A DNA stretch of 64,000 bases from positions 62,001 through 126,000 of the forward strand of contig NZ_JAGGKA010000004.1 of the NCBI RefSeq assembly GCF_017873215.1, in the 5' to 3' direction. The notes beneath the pieces were generated by a model. The model was given only the letters and a program-made list of their open reading frames with translations. It was not told where the DNA came from and ran no database searches. Made by a program: the position numbers and the translations under genes. Shown here one piece after another: positions 26,702 to 35,882 of the stretch; the first letter of the stretch is position 1; each line of letters starts with the position of its first letter. This stretch comes from Clostridium tetanomorphum. GTDB taxonomy: Bacteria; Bacillota; Clostridia; Clostridiales; Clostridiaceae.

Positions 26702-28287
26702 TATTTACTCCATTGAAGCTCTGGAAGAGTAGTTCCATATATAAATGCATTGTGTCCAGTAACTTTTTTATTAGATACAACTAAATTCATTTCACTAAAA
26801 AGAGGTATTGTAGGAAGATCCTTAGATGATATAGATTGAATTTCATCATATATAGCAGCTCTTTCATCTATATTTAAAGTTTTATCTAACTTATTCATAA
26901 GATTATCAACCTTATCATTTTTATATCCAAAATGATAACTTTTATTTGTAGAACCAGTACTTCTCATATAATTATCAAACATAGTGTATGGCTCCATGTT
27001 TGGTAAACCTTGAATATGCATTTGTAAATTAAAGTTTCCCTTATCTCTTATTTGGTTGAAAGTAGCAAAATCATATATACTTATGTTTACATTTAAACCT
27101 AATTCTTTTAATACAGACTGTATGTATTGAGCTTCTTCTTTATAAGGATATTTTTTTGTAAATTCAGAAGGAATAATCATAGTAACATCTGCTGTTTTAC
27201 CTTTTAATACTTCGGAAGCTAGTTTCTTTGCTTTTTCTAAATCATGTTCAGGCTTTATTTCTTTATAAAATGGTGAAACATGGTTTAAAAGATTTTGTGT
27301 AGGGTTACCAAAACCTTTATAGAATTTATCAACTATTAGTTTTCTATCTATAGCTAAGCTCACAGCTTCTTTCATCTTTGGATCATTGAAAGGAAATTTA
27401 GTTCCGTTAAGAGAAAGAAAATGATTAATACTAGATTTTTCAACGGAGCTTTCAAAGTTAGAATCTTTTAATAGTTCTTCAGCTAAGTTTGGAGTTATTG
27501 CACCTAAGTCTAAAACTCCCATAATTTCTTCGGCTTTTAATGCAGAATATCTTGTCTGCCCTTCTGGAATAGTTTTAATTCTTACTTTGTTAGCCTTTGC
27601 TTTTTCACCCCAATAATTATCATTAGCTTCTAATACACAATAAGAATTCTTTTTAGATTCTACCAATTTAAAAGGACCTGTTGCATTAGGCTTATCCACT
27701 ATGAAGTTTCCATCTTTACCAAAGTCATTTGGATGGAATATAGGGCTTCCGAAGTTAACCATATTGTATGGTAGTGTAGGTACTGGGTTTTTAAAGTTTA
27801 ATCTTACTGTAAAGTCATCTACCTTAACACAATCAATTAACCCTGGATATATTTTATCTACTTTAAAAGTATAGAAGTTAGATTTACCATTTTTAAGCTT
27901 TTTATATCTATCAAAGTTAGCAACTACTGCGTCTGCATTAAGTTTTTCTCCATTATGGAAAGTTACTCCTTGTTGGAGCTTAAAGGTCCATTGTTTTGCA
28001 TCCTTTGACATTTCCCAAGACTTAGCTAATTTAGGAGCAGGTTTGCCGTTTTTATCCATAGTTACAAGTGGTTCCCACACATAGGATATAACATTGGCGA
28101 AATGTACATTTTCTTTTCCTGGAGCTATATCTCTAGGAGCAGCTAGTACGATTTCTTTATTATTATCAACTTTAGTATTTACTTTTTCAGCTTTATTGCC
28201 ACAACCTGATAGGGCAATGGATGATACCATTACAAGAGCTAATAGTTTACTGAATATAGTTTTTTTACTAGATAGTGATTTAAACAT
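26701..28287 (-). CDS. Substrate-binding lipoprotein, NikA-like, of a B12-riboswitch-controlled importer
   Basis: This extracytoplasmic solute-binding protein (SBP_bac_5 family) has a lipobox SIALSGC near residue 31, so it is membrane-anchored. The pattern VWEPLVTMDKNGKPAPKLAKSW, GVTFHNGEKLNADAVVANFDRY, GPFKLVE and NDNYWGEKAKANKVRIK is closer to nickel-binding NikA than to peptide binders (impression, not an alignment). The cobalamin riboswitch upstream makes cobalt or a corrinoid the likelier cargo (inference). ATG 28287 is preferred over the upstream TTG because GGAGG lies 7 nt before it. Length 528 residues. Confidence 0.88.
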   Translation of the reverse strand: MFKSLSSKKTIFSKLLALVMVSSIALSGCGNKAEKVNTKVDNNKEIVLAAPRDIAPGKENVHFANVISYVWEPLVTMDKNGKPAPKLAKSWEMSKDAKQWTFKLQQGVTFHNGEKLNADAVVANFDRYKKLKNGKSNFYTFKVDKIYPGLIDCVKVDDFTVRLNFKNPVPTLPYNMVNFGSPIFHPNDFGKDGNFIVDKPNATGPFKLVESKKNSYCVLEANDNYWGEKAKANKVRIKTIPEGQTRYSALKAEEIMGVLDLGAITPNLAEELLKDSNFESSVEKSSINHFLSLNGTKFPFNDPKMKEAVSLAIDRKLIVDKFYKGFGNPTQNLLNHVSPFYKEIKPEHDLEKAKKLASEVLKGKTADVTMIIPSEFTKKYPYKEEAQYIQSVLKELGLNVNISIYDFATFNQIRDKGNFNLQMHIQGLPNMEPYTMFDNYMRSTGSTNKSYHFGYKNDKVDNLMNKLDKTLNIDERAAIYDEIQSISSKDLPTIPLFSEMNLVVSNKKVTGHNAFIYGTTLPELQWSK

Positions 28288-28312
28288 AATCAATCCTCCA
28301 ATTTAATCTTTA

Positions 28313-28343
28313 AAATAAAAAAATCTTCTCTACAAAGAGAAGA
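28313..28343 (-). terminator. Expression-platform terminator of the cobalamin riboswitch
   Basis: On the minus strand TCTTCTCT and AGAGAAGA form an 8-bp stem with a TTGT loop, directly followed by TTTTTTT. It lies between the riboswitch aptamer and the binding-protein gene, so B12 would switch the operon off by termination. Confidence 0.85.
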
Positions 28344-28404
28344 CAGCTATAAATTAATAAATATTAATATTTACTAATAAAAAAACAAACACCTCCTCAT
28401 CCGC

Positions 28405-28600
28405 GTGAGCAAATCTTATAAGTTTTCATGGCAGGTCTCCTGACTTGAGATCATAGCACTATCATTACCTTCCCATTGATAAACAACAGTGGTATACAAT
28501 GATATGCTCACTCTTACAGTGGCGGGACCGTGTTGGATTTACACCAAGCTTCCCTTTTAAGCAATTCAATATTGCACCATAAAAATTCATATTATTACAT
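28405..28600 (-). promoter_or_regulatory. Cobalamin (adenosylcobalamin-class) riboswitch
   Basis: The minus strand carries the hallmark elements in order: AAAAGGGAAGC, TGGTGTAAATCCAACACGG, the B12-box part TCCCGCCACTGTAA (core at 28517-28523), ATGGGAAGG, and AGTCAGGAGACCTGCC (28430-28445). The spacing and conservation leave little doubt. It lies in the leader of the five-gene ABC importer and is followed by an intrinsic terminator. Known cobalamin riboswitches repress B12 synthesis and cobalt/corrinoid uptake genes when the cofactor is plentiful. Confidence 0.96.
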
Positions 28601-28611
28601 TATTCTAGGTA

Positions 28612-28640
28612 ATTATAGCACAATGTGAAAAATAAGACAA
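28612..28640 (-). promoter_or_regulatory. Sigma-A promoter of the riboswitch operon
   Basis: Read on the minus strand, TTGTCT (28640-28635) and TATAAT (28617-28612) are 17 bp apart, just upstream of the riboswitch. Confidence 0.8.
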
Positions 28641-28665
28641 TTTTTTAATAGTAATATTTTATTTA

Positions 28666-29397
28666 TTACATATTTACAACAAGTCGTGTTACCACAGGAG
28701 TAAATTTATCTTTATCCCATTGCAAAATAGATTCCACAGCACCTAAAATATCAGAATTGTAAAGTCCTATAATTCTTTGATTTGTGAGAAGACTAAAGAT
28801 TTCAGAACCATTTAAACTCAAAGGGGATAAATATGATAGAGAGAGTACTCCTCCAATTTCAGGTTTCTTTAGCTTTCCATTTGAATCATAAATATTAGAT
28901 AAATATTCTTTATCTCTTATAGCTGTAAGATCTATTAAACCTTCTAGTTTTCCATTAATTGATTTAACTCGTACTTTATAATAATTTTCATATATTGCAC
29001 TATATTCATTTTCATCATTGAATTTATCAAAGTCAAAAATAAGTTTTGATATATTATTTTTAAAAGAATAAATATAATTAAAATAGTAGTTAGCGCTACC
29101 ACCTGAGGCTATGGATAAGAATACTTGAGGGGTTGTATTTTTTTGAAATCGGCCTACAAATAGATTTGGGTCAAATCCGGAATTTTCTTTTGGTTTAACA
29201 ATTATATTAACTCCTGTTTTTTTATTTTCTATAGTAAGAGTTAAATCCTCAACAAAACCATTTTCGCCATAGGGTTTTTTCCCTGTAAGTATTAAAGTTT
29301 CATCAACGCCATCACCATTTACATCTGCAACTTTAGTTTGGAGAATATATACTTTATCTGAAGTGTTAACTAATCCATCTGGTATTCTAAAAAACAT
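28666..29397 (-). CDS. VCBS/FG-GAP-like repeat protein of unknown role
   Basis: This 243-residue protein without a signal peptide starts at ATG 29397 (AAGGTG 5 nt upstream; a GTG at 29403 is too close to it). Near the N-terminus KVADVNGDGVDETLILTG has the DxNxDGxxE calcium-binding loop of FG-GAP/VCBS propeller repeats. The remainder is beta-rich with QVFLSIASGGSANYYFNYIYSF and no enzyme motif. Proteins of this kind occur singly in clostridia and bacilli; no function is assigned. It lies upstream of the riboswitch promoter, in the same direction. Confidence 0.6.
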   Translation of the reverse strand: MFFRIPDGLVNTSDKVYILQTKVADVNGDGVDETLILTGKKPYGENGFVEDLTLTIENKKTGVNIIVKPKENSGFDPNLFVGRFQKNTTPQVFLSIASGGSANYYFNYIYSFKNNISKLIFDFDKFNDENEYSAIYENYYKVRVKSINGKLEGLIDLTAIRDKEYLSNIYDSNGKLKKPEIGGVLSLSYLSPLSLNGSEIFSLLTNQRIIGLYNSDILGAVESILQWDKDKFTPVVTRLVVNM

Positions 29398-29825
29398 ATA
29401 CACACCTTAAATTATTATTATCACATTATTATATTAAAGAAAATTAAAAAAGGTACATAATATAAAGGGACATTATCAATTTTTAAGTTTTTAGCAAGCA
29501 ATACTTAAAGAATTTAATAGTATCAGTGATTATTATGATATTTTTATTCTAGCCATGAAAAAATTAATTACATCATACTTAAAATATTATAAGAAGCTTC
29601 AAATTGCAAATAAAAAGTTATTGCTACAATATCCGGAAATTGAAAATTTAAACAAATAAAGCTAATAAGCGTGAACTTTAGTATATACTATTCTAAAGGT
29701 ATGTAATTCATTTTTCATAAAACATGAATTAAGGGAAGTAAATGGACTTCCCTTAAATATTTATATAATTTTAACACTACTTTAAAACATAACCTTAATT
29801 AGAGTTTTCTTTGAAAAGAAAGGTT
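29398..29825. other. 428-bp gap: repeat fragment, gene remnant and hairpin
   Basis: From 29467, GGGACATTATCAATTTTTAA and the bases after it resemble the left arm of the GGGACGGTTA repeats without a right arm. A 34-codon frame at 29555-29659 (MKKLITSYLKYYKKLQIANK...) is open further upstream but has no ribosome site, so it looks like a gene remnant. TTAAGGGAAGT (29729-29739) and ACTTCCCTTAA (29746-29756) form a perfect 11-bp hairpin that may end the D-aminoacylase transcript, though the U-tract is poor. Confidence 0.5.
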
Positions 29826-31406
29826 CTACTTTGTTAATATCTTTCCATTATAAATTTTATGTTGAATGCCATTTTCCAAGGCTATTTTTCCAGATACTAC
29901 AACGTATTCTATACCTTTTGGCTTAGCAAATGGTTCAGTGAAGGCGGACATATCTTGTATATTATCTAAATCAAATATAACTAAATCCGCAATTTTACCA
30001 ACTTCTATAACTCCTCTATCTTTAAGTCCTAAAAGCTTAGCAGGAAGACCTGTGGCTTTACAAATTACTTTTTCCAAGGGAAGGAGTTTTTTATCTAAGC
30101 ATGTCCTAATAAACTTTGGAAAAGTTCCAAAATTTCTTGGGTGAGGGGTACCAAATTCAAAGTCATGAAATCCTAAGGCAGCACCATCGCTTCCAACAGC
30201 AATTCTTTCATGTTTCATAATGTATTCCACATCTTCTTCATTCATACTATAGTAGATTACTGAGGCAGCACCCTCAGTTTGAAGGAGTAATAATTTAACT
30301 ACTTCAGCTAAGGATATATTAAGTTTGTTTGAAATTTGAAGCAAACTTAAGCCTTGATAATTTTCTTTGGTACCTTCAGAAGAAGATATTACTATTTTAT
30401 CTCCACCACCTCTAGCATAAATGTTTTTTTTAATAATTTTTGAAATATCCTGCCACTGATAGCTATTAAATCTATTTCTTATTGATTCTATGCCACCTTC
30501 TTGAGCATCTTTAGGAATAAGAGGATAAAGTGAAGTACAAGAAGCTATATATGGATACTGATCACAGGATATATTAAGCCCTTTAGAAATAGCATCATTT
30601 ATAAGATTAAGTAGTTCTTTTCCACGTCCCCATTGATTTCTTCCCATAAGTTTTAAATGAGATATATGACAATGAACGCCGCTTTTTCTAGTAATATCTA
30701 TCATTTCTTTTACAGCCTTAAATACCATATCTCCCTCATTACGCATATGAACAGTTAATATGGCATCATATTTTTTCAATACTTTAGCTAATTCTACTAA
30801 TTCCTCTTTTTCTGTGAAGCTTCCTGGTGGGTAAACCAAACCTAAGGACATACCCCATGCTCCTGCTTTAAGTTCTCTTTCTAATAAATATTTCATTTTA
30901 TCTAATTCTTTAATAGTAGGTTTTCTATTTTCAAAACCCATAACTGTCATTCTTAGAGTACCGTGACCTATTTGAGGAAGACCGTTTATAGCAGGAGGAT
31001 TTTTGTTAACTCTTTCTACATATTCTTTTAAAGTTGAAAAATTTAAATCTATTTTATGTGTATTATAGCAAAGGGTTTTACAATAATTTAATATGTTGTT
31101 TTTTATAGCTTTATTGTTAGGAACTAAAGATATACCACAGCTACCTATTAATTCTGTAGTTATTCCCTGAAATATTTTACTTTCCAAATCTTTATAAACT
31201 AGAAAAGAACTATCTGAATGAGAATGTATATCTATAAATCCTGGAGATAATATATGTGCTTTACCGTCTATGATTTTTAATCCATTTAACATATTATTTT
31301 TACTAACAGCTTCTATTTTATCCTTTATTATTCCTATAGAACCTTTGAAAGGTTTGCCACCTTTACCATCTATTATTAGTACATTATTTATAACTAAATC
31401 AAACAT
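29826..31406 (-). CDS. N-acyl-D-amino-acid deacylase (D-aminoacylase) family amidohydrolase
   Basis: This metal-dependent amidohydrolase should release D-amino acids from N-acyl-D-amino acids or related amides. The metal/catalytic residues known from D-aminoacylases are visible: FIDIHSHSD (His-x-His), GSCGIS (bridging Cys), TVHMRNEGD, CHISHLKLMG and the catalytic Asp in AVGSDGAAL. At 526 residues from ATG 31406 it is of family length; the ATG two codons earlier lies 1 nt from AAAGGAG and is rejected. There is no signal peptide, so it is cytosolic. It is transcribed divergently from the M20-permease operon across shared operators. Confidence 0.9.
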   Translation of the reverse strand: MFDLVINNVLIIDGKGGKPFKGSIGIIKDKIEAVSKNNMLNGLKIIDGKAHILSPGFIDIHSHSDSSFLVYKDLESKIFQGITTELIGSCGISLVPNNKAIKNNILNYCKTLCYNTHKIDLNFSTLKEYVERVNKNPPAINGLPQIGHGTLRMTVMGFENRKPTIKELDKMKYLLERELKAGAWGMSLGLVYPPGSFTEKEELVELAKVLKKYDAILTVHMRNEGDMVFKAVKEMIDITRKSGVHCHISHLKLMGRNQWGRGKELLNLINDAISKGLNISCDQYPYIASCTSLYPLIPKDAQEGGIESIRNRFNSYQWQDISKIIKKNIYARGGGDKIVISSSEGTKENYQGLSLLQISNKLNISLAEVVKLLLLQTEGAASVIYYSMNEEDVEYIMKHERIAVGSDGAALGFHDFEFGTPHPRNFGTFPKFIRTCLDKKLLPLEKVICKATGLPAKLLGLKDRGVIEVGKIADLVIFDLDNIQDMSAFTEPFAKPKGIEYVVVSGKIALENGIQHKIYNGKILTK

Positions 31407-31474
31407 AGGCATTCTCCTTTTTTTAAAATATTATGGAAGTTATGATGAGAAATTAATTACATTTCATTGATTAA

Positions 31475-31579
31475 ATTATATCACAAATCTTTCAAAAATG
31501 AAAAAATATTTTCAAATATATTTCAAAATGAAAATTTTTTTATTATTTTATTGCAAAAATAAAAAATACATGTTAAAAT
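31475..31579. promoter_or_regulatory. Divergent promoters with two TTTCA/TGAAA operators (candidate RpiR sites)
   Basis: Two inverted repeats, TTTCA-AAAA-TGAAA (31490-31503) and TTTCA-AAA-TGAAA (31521-31533), lie about 30 bp apart centre to centre, three helical turns. Leftward, TATAAT (31480-31475) has its -35 position inside the first repeat. Rightward, TTGCAA (31551) and TAAAAT (31574) are 17 bp apart. TTTCA/TGAAA symmetry is common for RpiR-family regulators such as MurR-like proteins. The regulator at 36023 is the natural candidate (inference). Confidence 0.65.
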
Positions 31580-31647
31580 TATATATAAATAATAATAAAT
31601 TTTCAATTGTATATAAAATTTTAAAAAATTGATAGGAGGTGATTGTT

Positions 31648-32832
31648 TTGAATTTAGATAATGTAGATAAATTAATTGAGAAAAATTTGAAAGAGATAAT
31701 TGACATAAGAAAAGATATTCATGCACATCCAGAGCTTGGAATGAACGAGCATAGAACTTCTAGGATTATATATGAAAATCTTCAAGGACTAGGATTAAAG
31801 ATACAACAAGGGATAGGAAATACTGGTGTTGTTGCTCTTTTAGAAGGAACGCAACAGGGAAAAACTATTTTATTAAGAGCAGATATGGATGCTCTTCCTA
31901 TAAATGAGTTAACTAACCTACCATTTAAATCACAAAATGAAAATATAATGCATGCTTGTGGTCATGACGTACATACTTCAATACTATTAGGAGTAGCAAA
32001 GGTATTATCAAATTTTAAAGATGAAATTAAAGGCAATGTAAAGTTTGTATTTCAACCTGCGGAGGAATGTAATCCAACAGGTGGTGCAAATTATATGATT
32101 CAGCAAGGAGTTTTAGAAAATCCTAAGGTGGATGCTGCTGTAGCTCTGCATGTATGGGACATGCCGCTAGGGAAAATAGGAATAAAAAAGGGAGCTATGA
32201 TGGCTCAATCCGATAGAATATATATTAAAGTAAAAGGTAAAAGTGCACATGGTTCAGAGCCTCATGAAGGAGCAGATGCTATTGTAGCAGCAGCTTATGT
32301 TACAACAGCATTGCAAACTATAGTAAGTAGAAACATTGATCCTTTAGATAGTGCAGTTGTTACTTTAGGAGTTATAAACGGTGGATATAGATACAATGTA
32401 ATAGCAGATGAAGTTAAGCTAGAAGGTACTGTAAGAAGTTTTTCACCTGATATAGCCAATTTAATGCCAAGGAAAATTGAAGCTATAATAAAAAATATAT
32501 GTGCAGCTTTAGATTGTCATTATGAATTTAAATATATAAAGGGATATCCACTTACTTATAATGATGAAAACTTAACTGAAAACGTTATAGAAATTTTAAA
32601 ACATTCATTAGGAGAAAAAAATATTATTATACCAAGAAAGCCTGCTACTATTGGAGAAGATTTTTCTTTCTTTAATAAATATGTACCCTGTACTTTTATG
32701 TGGTTAGGATGCAGAACAGAAATAAATAAAGATTGTTGTATACTTCATAGTCCAAATTTTATATGTGACGAAAAAGCTATTCCTATAGGAATAAAAGCAT
32801 TATGTAATGTAGCGTTAGAAATTTTAATATAG
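31648..32832 (+). CDS. M20-family amidohydrolase (N-acyl-L-amino acid amidohydrolase / hippurate hydrolase type)
   Basis: This zinc-dependent peptidase-fold enzyme should cleave N-acyl groups from amino acids. The motifs are RRDIHAHPELGMNEHRTS-like IRKDIHAHPELGMNEH, RADMDALPI, the Cys/His metal site HACGHDVHTSILLGVAK, PAEECNPTGGANYM, AHGSEPHEGADAI and GEDFSFF near the C-terminus. At 394 residues it is normal. An upstream GTG (31639) overlaps the AGGAGG site, so TTG 31648 is the likely start. It is the first gene of a rightward operon with a permease, amidase and serine hydrolase. Confidence 0.92.
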   Translation: MNLDNVDKLIEKNLKEIIDIRKDIHAHPELGMNEHRTSRIIYENLQGLGLKIQQGIGNTGVVALLEGTQQGKTILLRADMDALPINELTNLPFKSQNENIMHACGHDVHTSILLGVAKVLSNFKDEIKGNVKFVFQPAEECNPTGGANYMIQQGVLENPKVDAAVALHVWDMPLGKIGIKKGAMMAQSDRIYIKVKGKSAHGSEPHEGADAIVAAAYVTTALQTIVSRNIDPLDSAVVTLGVINGGYRYNVIADEVKLEGTVRSFSPDIANLMPRKIEAIIKNICAALDCHYEFKYIKGYPLTYNDENLTENVIEILKHSLGEKNIIIPRKPATIGEDFSFFNKYVPCTFMWLGCRTEINKDCCILHSPNFICDEKAIPIGIKALCNVALEILI

Positions 32833-32906
32833 TAATAGATAACAATTTAAAGAGCAATATTAAAAAAATAAAATATTATAAAAAATATTTAAAGGGGGCA
32901 GTTAAA

Positions 32907-34211
32907 ATGATATTAGGTTTACCAGCTATTTTCGGATTTCTACCATTATTAATTTACATTATTATCTCCTTTAAGGGTGCAGATATGCTATGGGTTGTGT
33001 TGCTATGTGTTATTATTGGGGCAGTATTGACAGGGCAAACTCCTATAACTTTTGGTAATGCAATAGCTTCAGGAATTGGCTCTTTCTTAGGATTAATTGG
33101 ATTTATAATCCTTTTAGGAGCAGGACTTGGAGAATTGCTAACTCAAACAGGAGTAGCTCAGAATATAGTTTATCTTGTAATGAAAAAAACTGGAGTTAAA
33201 AGCAAAAAACAAGTTATGTTAGCTACTATGTTTGCTTCTACATTGTTGGTAAGTTTATTAGGATCTATGGCAGGAGGTAATGCAATACTTGCACCAATAA
33301 TTATTCCTATAGTTGCTAGCTTTGGAATAACACCTAGTGCTTTAGGAGTACTTCTACATGGTGCTGGTGCTTCAGGGCTATATATAGGACCATTTGTACC
33401 AACGGTTGTAACAACTTTAGGATTAACTGGACTAAGCTATGGACAGTATATGAAATACGCAGGAATACCTGTTTCTTTAATAGTTTTAGTCTCTACTTAT
33501 TTTGTTGCATTAAAGGTTCAAAAGAATACAGAAGGCAAAGAATCATATGGTAAGGAAGATATGGTTGATACAAGTAATTTTGAACCAGATGCTAGAACTA
33601 AAAAAGCCACATTTACATTTGCTGCAATAATGATTTTATCAATTGTATATGGTATTTATGCAAAGGCAGGAGCATCATTTGTTATAACTGTTATGGGAAT
33701 AACTTCTTTAGCAGTAGGATATATAGCTGGACTAAAACCAGATGAAACTTTAAAAGCTATTGTTAAAGGAAGTTCTAGAATGTACTGGCTGTTTATATTA
33801 TTTGTTTTATATGATCCGTTCTTAAACTTTGTAACACAATCAGGAGCTTTTGATGCTATAGCTTCATATATAAAGCCGTTAATAAATGCTGGTGGAAAAC
33901 CTATTTTCATGATACTTACTACATTAATAGGTATATTTGGTGTTTCAGGAGCAGCTGTTGCTCAAGAAAAAGTTGTGCATACAATGTTTTTTCCACTAGT
34001 TCAACAACTTAATTTTCCAATGACATTATGGGCTATTGTTTTACTTGTTGGTTCTCAAATCACTTTCTTTGCTTATCCAACTGGAGATATGGTAGGACAG
34101 ATGGGACTTGCCAGGTCAAAGGACTTAAAGTCTATGGTTAAGAATGGATTGGTAATAACTGTACTTAATCTTTTGTATGTGGCCATAGTAGCATTTCTTT
34201 ATAGATGGTAA
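32907..34211 (+). CDS. Ion-transporter-superfamily permease (NhaC/GntP-like)
   Basis: This 434-residue integral membrane protein has about 11-12 TM segments. Motifs include GFIILLGAGLGELLTQTGVAQNIVYLVMKKTG and SLLGSMAGGNAILAPIIIPI, and a pseudo-repeat at YDPFLNFVTQSGAFDAIASY and GVSGAAVAQEKVVHTMF. This two-fold pattern is typical of ion-transporter-superfamily carriers often annotated as Na+/H+ antiporters. Between an acyl-amino-acid hydrolase and an amidase it more probably imports the cluster's organic substrate (inference). AAGGGGG precedes the ATG. Confidence 0.78.
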   Translation: MILGLPAIFGFLPLLIYIIISFKGADMLWVVLLCVIIGAVLTGQTPITFGNAIASGIGSFLGLIGFIILLGAGLGELLTQTGVAQNIVYLVMKKTGVKSKKQVMLATMFASTLLVSLLGSMAGGNAILAPIIIPIVASFGITPSALGVLLHGAGASGLYIGPFVPTVVTTLGLTGLSYGQYMKYAGIPVSLIVLVSTYFVALKVQKNTEGKESYGKEDMVDTSNFEPDARTKKATFTFAAIMILSIVYGIYAKAGASFVITVMGITSLAVGYIAGLKPDETLKAIVKGSSRMYWLFILFVLYDPFLNFVTQSGAFDAIASYIKPLINAGGKPIFMILTTLIGIFGVSGAAVAQEKVVHTMFFPLVQQLNFPMTLWAIVLLVGSQITFFAYPTGDMVGQMGLARSKDLKSMVKNGLVITVLNLLYVAIVAFLYRW

Positions 34212-34232
34212 CTAGATATAAGGAGGATTGTC

Positions 34233-35042
34233 ATGGATATAAATATATCAATATTACAATTTGATTTAGCTTATGCAAATAAAGAAAAAAACATTGAAAT
34301 TGTGGAAAGGATATTTAATGAACAACTAAGTGGAAATGAAGATATAGTTGTACTACCAGAAACATGGAATACAGCTTACTCTACAGAAATATTTCATAAT
34401 ATAAATAAATTTGCCGAAGAAAAAGATGGTCACACTATAACAAAAATGAAGGAATGGGCAAAAAAACACAATATTTGGTTAGTAGGTGGATCTATACCAG
34501 TAAAACACGGAGAAAAGATATATAATAAATCATTGCTTATAAATAGAGCTAGTGAAATAGTTGGAGAATATGACAAAATGCATTTATATAGTGCTATGGA
34601 TGAAGATATAGCTTTTCACAATGGTGAAAATATGCCTGTTTTCAATACGGAATTTGGGAATATATCTACCATAACCTGTTATGACATAAGGTATCCGGAG
34701 CTTATAAGAACTATATCTTTAAGAGGGGCTAAGGTAATATTTGTTGTAGCTAATTTTCCAAATCCAAAATTAAATCATTGGAGAATATTATTACAGGCTA
34801 GAGCTATAGAAAACCAATGCTATATTGTGGCATGTAATAGAGTAGGGTGTGCAAAAGAGAGTTCATATTTTGGTCACTCTATGATAATTAGTCCTTGGGG
34901 AGAAGTGGTTTCAGAAGGAGATGACAAAGAAGGTTTTGTAAAAGGAGTCATCAACTTTGAAGAGGTAGACAAGGTTAGAAAAATAATACCTGTTTATAGT
35001 GATAGAATACCAAAATATTATCCAGATGATATGTTAAGATAA
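34233..35042 (+). CDS. Carbon-nitrogen hydrolase (nitrilase superfamily, omega-amidase-like)
   Basis: The Glu-Lys-Cys triad of the superfamily is visible: VVLPETWNTAY (Glu), EYDKMHLYSA (Lys) and TITCYDIRYPELIR (Cys). At 269 residues it resembles the Nit2/omega-amidase or carbamoyl-amidase branch that hydrolyses small linear amides. It is cytosolic. GGAGG lies 7 nt before the ATG, 21 nt after the permease stop, so it belongs to the same operon. The exact substrate is not readable. Confidence 0.9.
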   Translation: MDINISILQFDLAYANKEKNIEIVERIFNEQLSGNEDIVVLPETWNTAYSTEIFHNINKFAEEKDGHTITKMKEWAKKHNIWLVGGSIPVKHGEKIYNKSLLINRASEIVGEYDKMHLYSAMDEDIAFHNGENMPVFNTEFGNISTITCYDIRYPELIRTISLRGAKVIFVVANFPNPKLNHWRILLQARAIENQCYIVACNRVGCAKESSYFGHSMIISPWGEVVSEGDDKEGFVKGVINFEEVDKVRKIIPVYSDRIPKYYPDDMLR

Positions 35043-35078
35043 ATATTTTAATAATCGTTATTTAAAGGGGCGAGGGCA

Positions 35079-35873
35079 ATGAGTGATTTTAATAAAATGA
35101 TAGATAAAATAAAAGAAGAAATAGATAAATTTAAAGGGGTCTGTGGAGTTGTTATTAAAAATGAAAACACAAAAGAATACTATGCATACAATGAAGAAAT
35201 AGTTTTTCCATCTGCCAGCATTATAAAACTGTCCATACTACTAGAGTTGTTTAAAAGAATTGAAAAGGGAGAATTTAATCTTGAAGATAGTGTGACTATA
35301 AGAGAAGAGGACAAAACTGGTGGATTTGGAGTATTAAAAGAGTTAGATTGTAATGTTAATCTAACAATAAAAGATATAGCTACTCTTATGATAATATTAA
35401 GTGATAATGTAGCTACAAATAAATTAATAAACATTTTAAACATGGAGTCAATAAATAGTACGGCAAAAGAGTTAGGAATGAAGAGTACTATACTTGGAAG
35501 AAAAATGATGGATGGAGATGCTAAAAAAAGAGGATTAGATAATTATACATCCCCTAAAGATACTTTAACAATATTAGAAGCTTATTTAAATCCATCAAAG
35601 GTGATAGAGTTATCTCCTGAAAATAGAGAAACTATATTAGATATATTGAAAAAACAACAATGTAACAATAAGCTTCCATTTTTAATGCCAAAGAATGTTT
35701 CTTTTGCACATAAAACTGGAGATCTTCCTGGAGTGGAACATGATGCTGGAATACTCTTTTCGCAAGCTGGAACTATTGTCATTGTAGTTTTAACTAAGGA
35801 TCTAGAGGATAATGCCCATGGAGTACAATTTAATAATAGTATAGGGAAGATAGTTACAAAATATTGCTGTTAA
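35079..35873 (+). CDS. Class-A-beta-lactamase-like serine hydrolase without a signal peptide
   Basis: At 264 residues it has all three penicillin-recognising motifs: S47-I-I-K50 (SASIIK), SDN in MIILSDNVATN and KTGD in AHKTGDLPG. The omega-loop region reads MMDGDAKKRGLDNYTSP and lacks the Glu166/Asn170 pair of true class A beta-lactamases, so antibiotic resistance is unlikely. No signal peptide or lipobox precedes the domain, so the enzyme stays in the cytosol. With acylase and amidase neighbours it may open an imported amide, ester or D-peptide (inference). It begins 36 nt after the amidase gene, with AAAGGGGCGAGG upstream. Confidence 0.85.
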   Translation: MSDFNKMIDKIKEEIDKFKGVCGVVIKNENTKEYYAYNEEIVFPSASIIKLSILLELFKRIEKGEFNLEDSVTIREEDKTGGFGVLKELDCNVNLTIKDIATLMIILSDNVATNKLINILNMESINSTAKELGMKSTILGRKMMDGDAKKRGLDNYTSPKDTLTILEAYLNPSKVIELSPENRETILDILKKQQCNNKLPFLMPKNVSFAHKTGDLPGVEHDAGILFSQAGTIVIVVLTKDLEDNAHGVQFNNSIGKIVTKYCC

Positions 35874-35882
35874 TCATGTGGT

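Noticed and set aside
35079-35873. Beta-lactam resistance gene
   Set aside because: No signal peptide and no omega-loop Glu/Asn, so it is described as a serine hydrolase.
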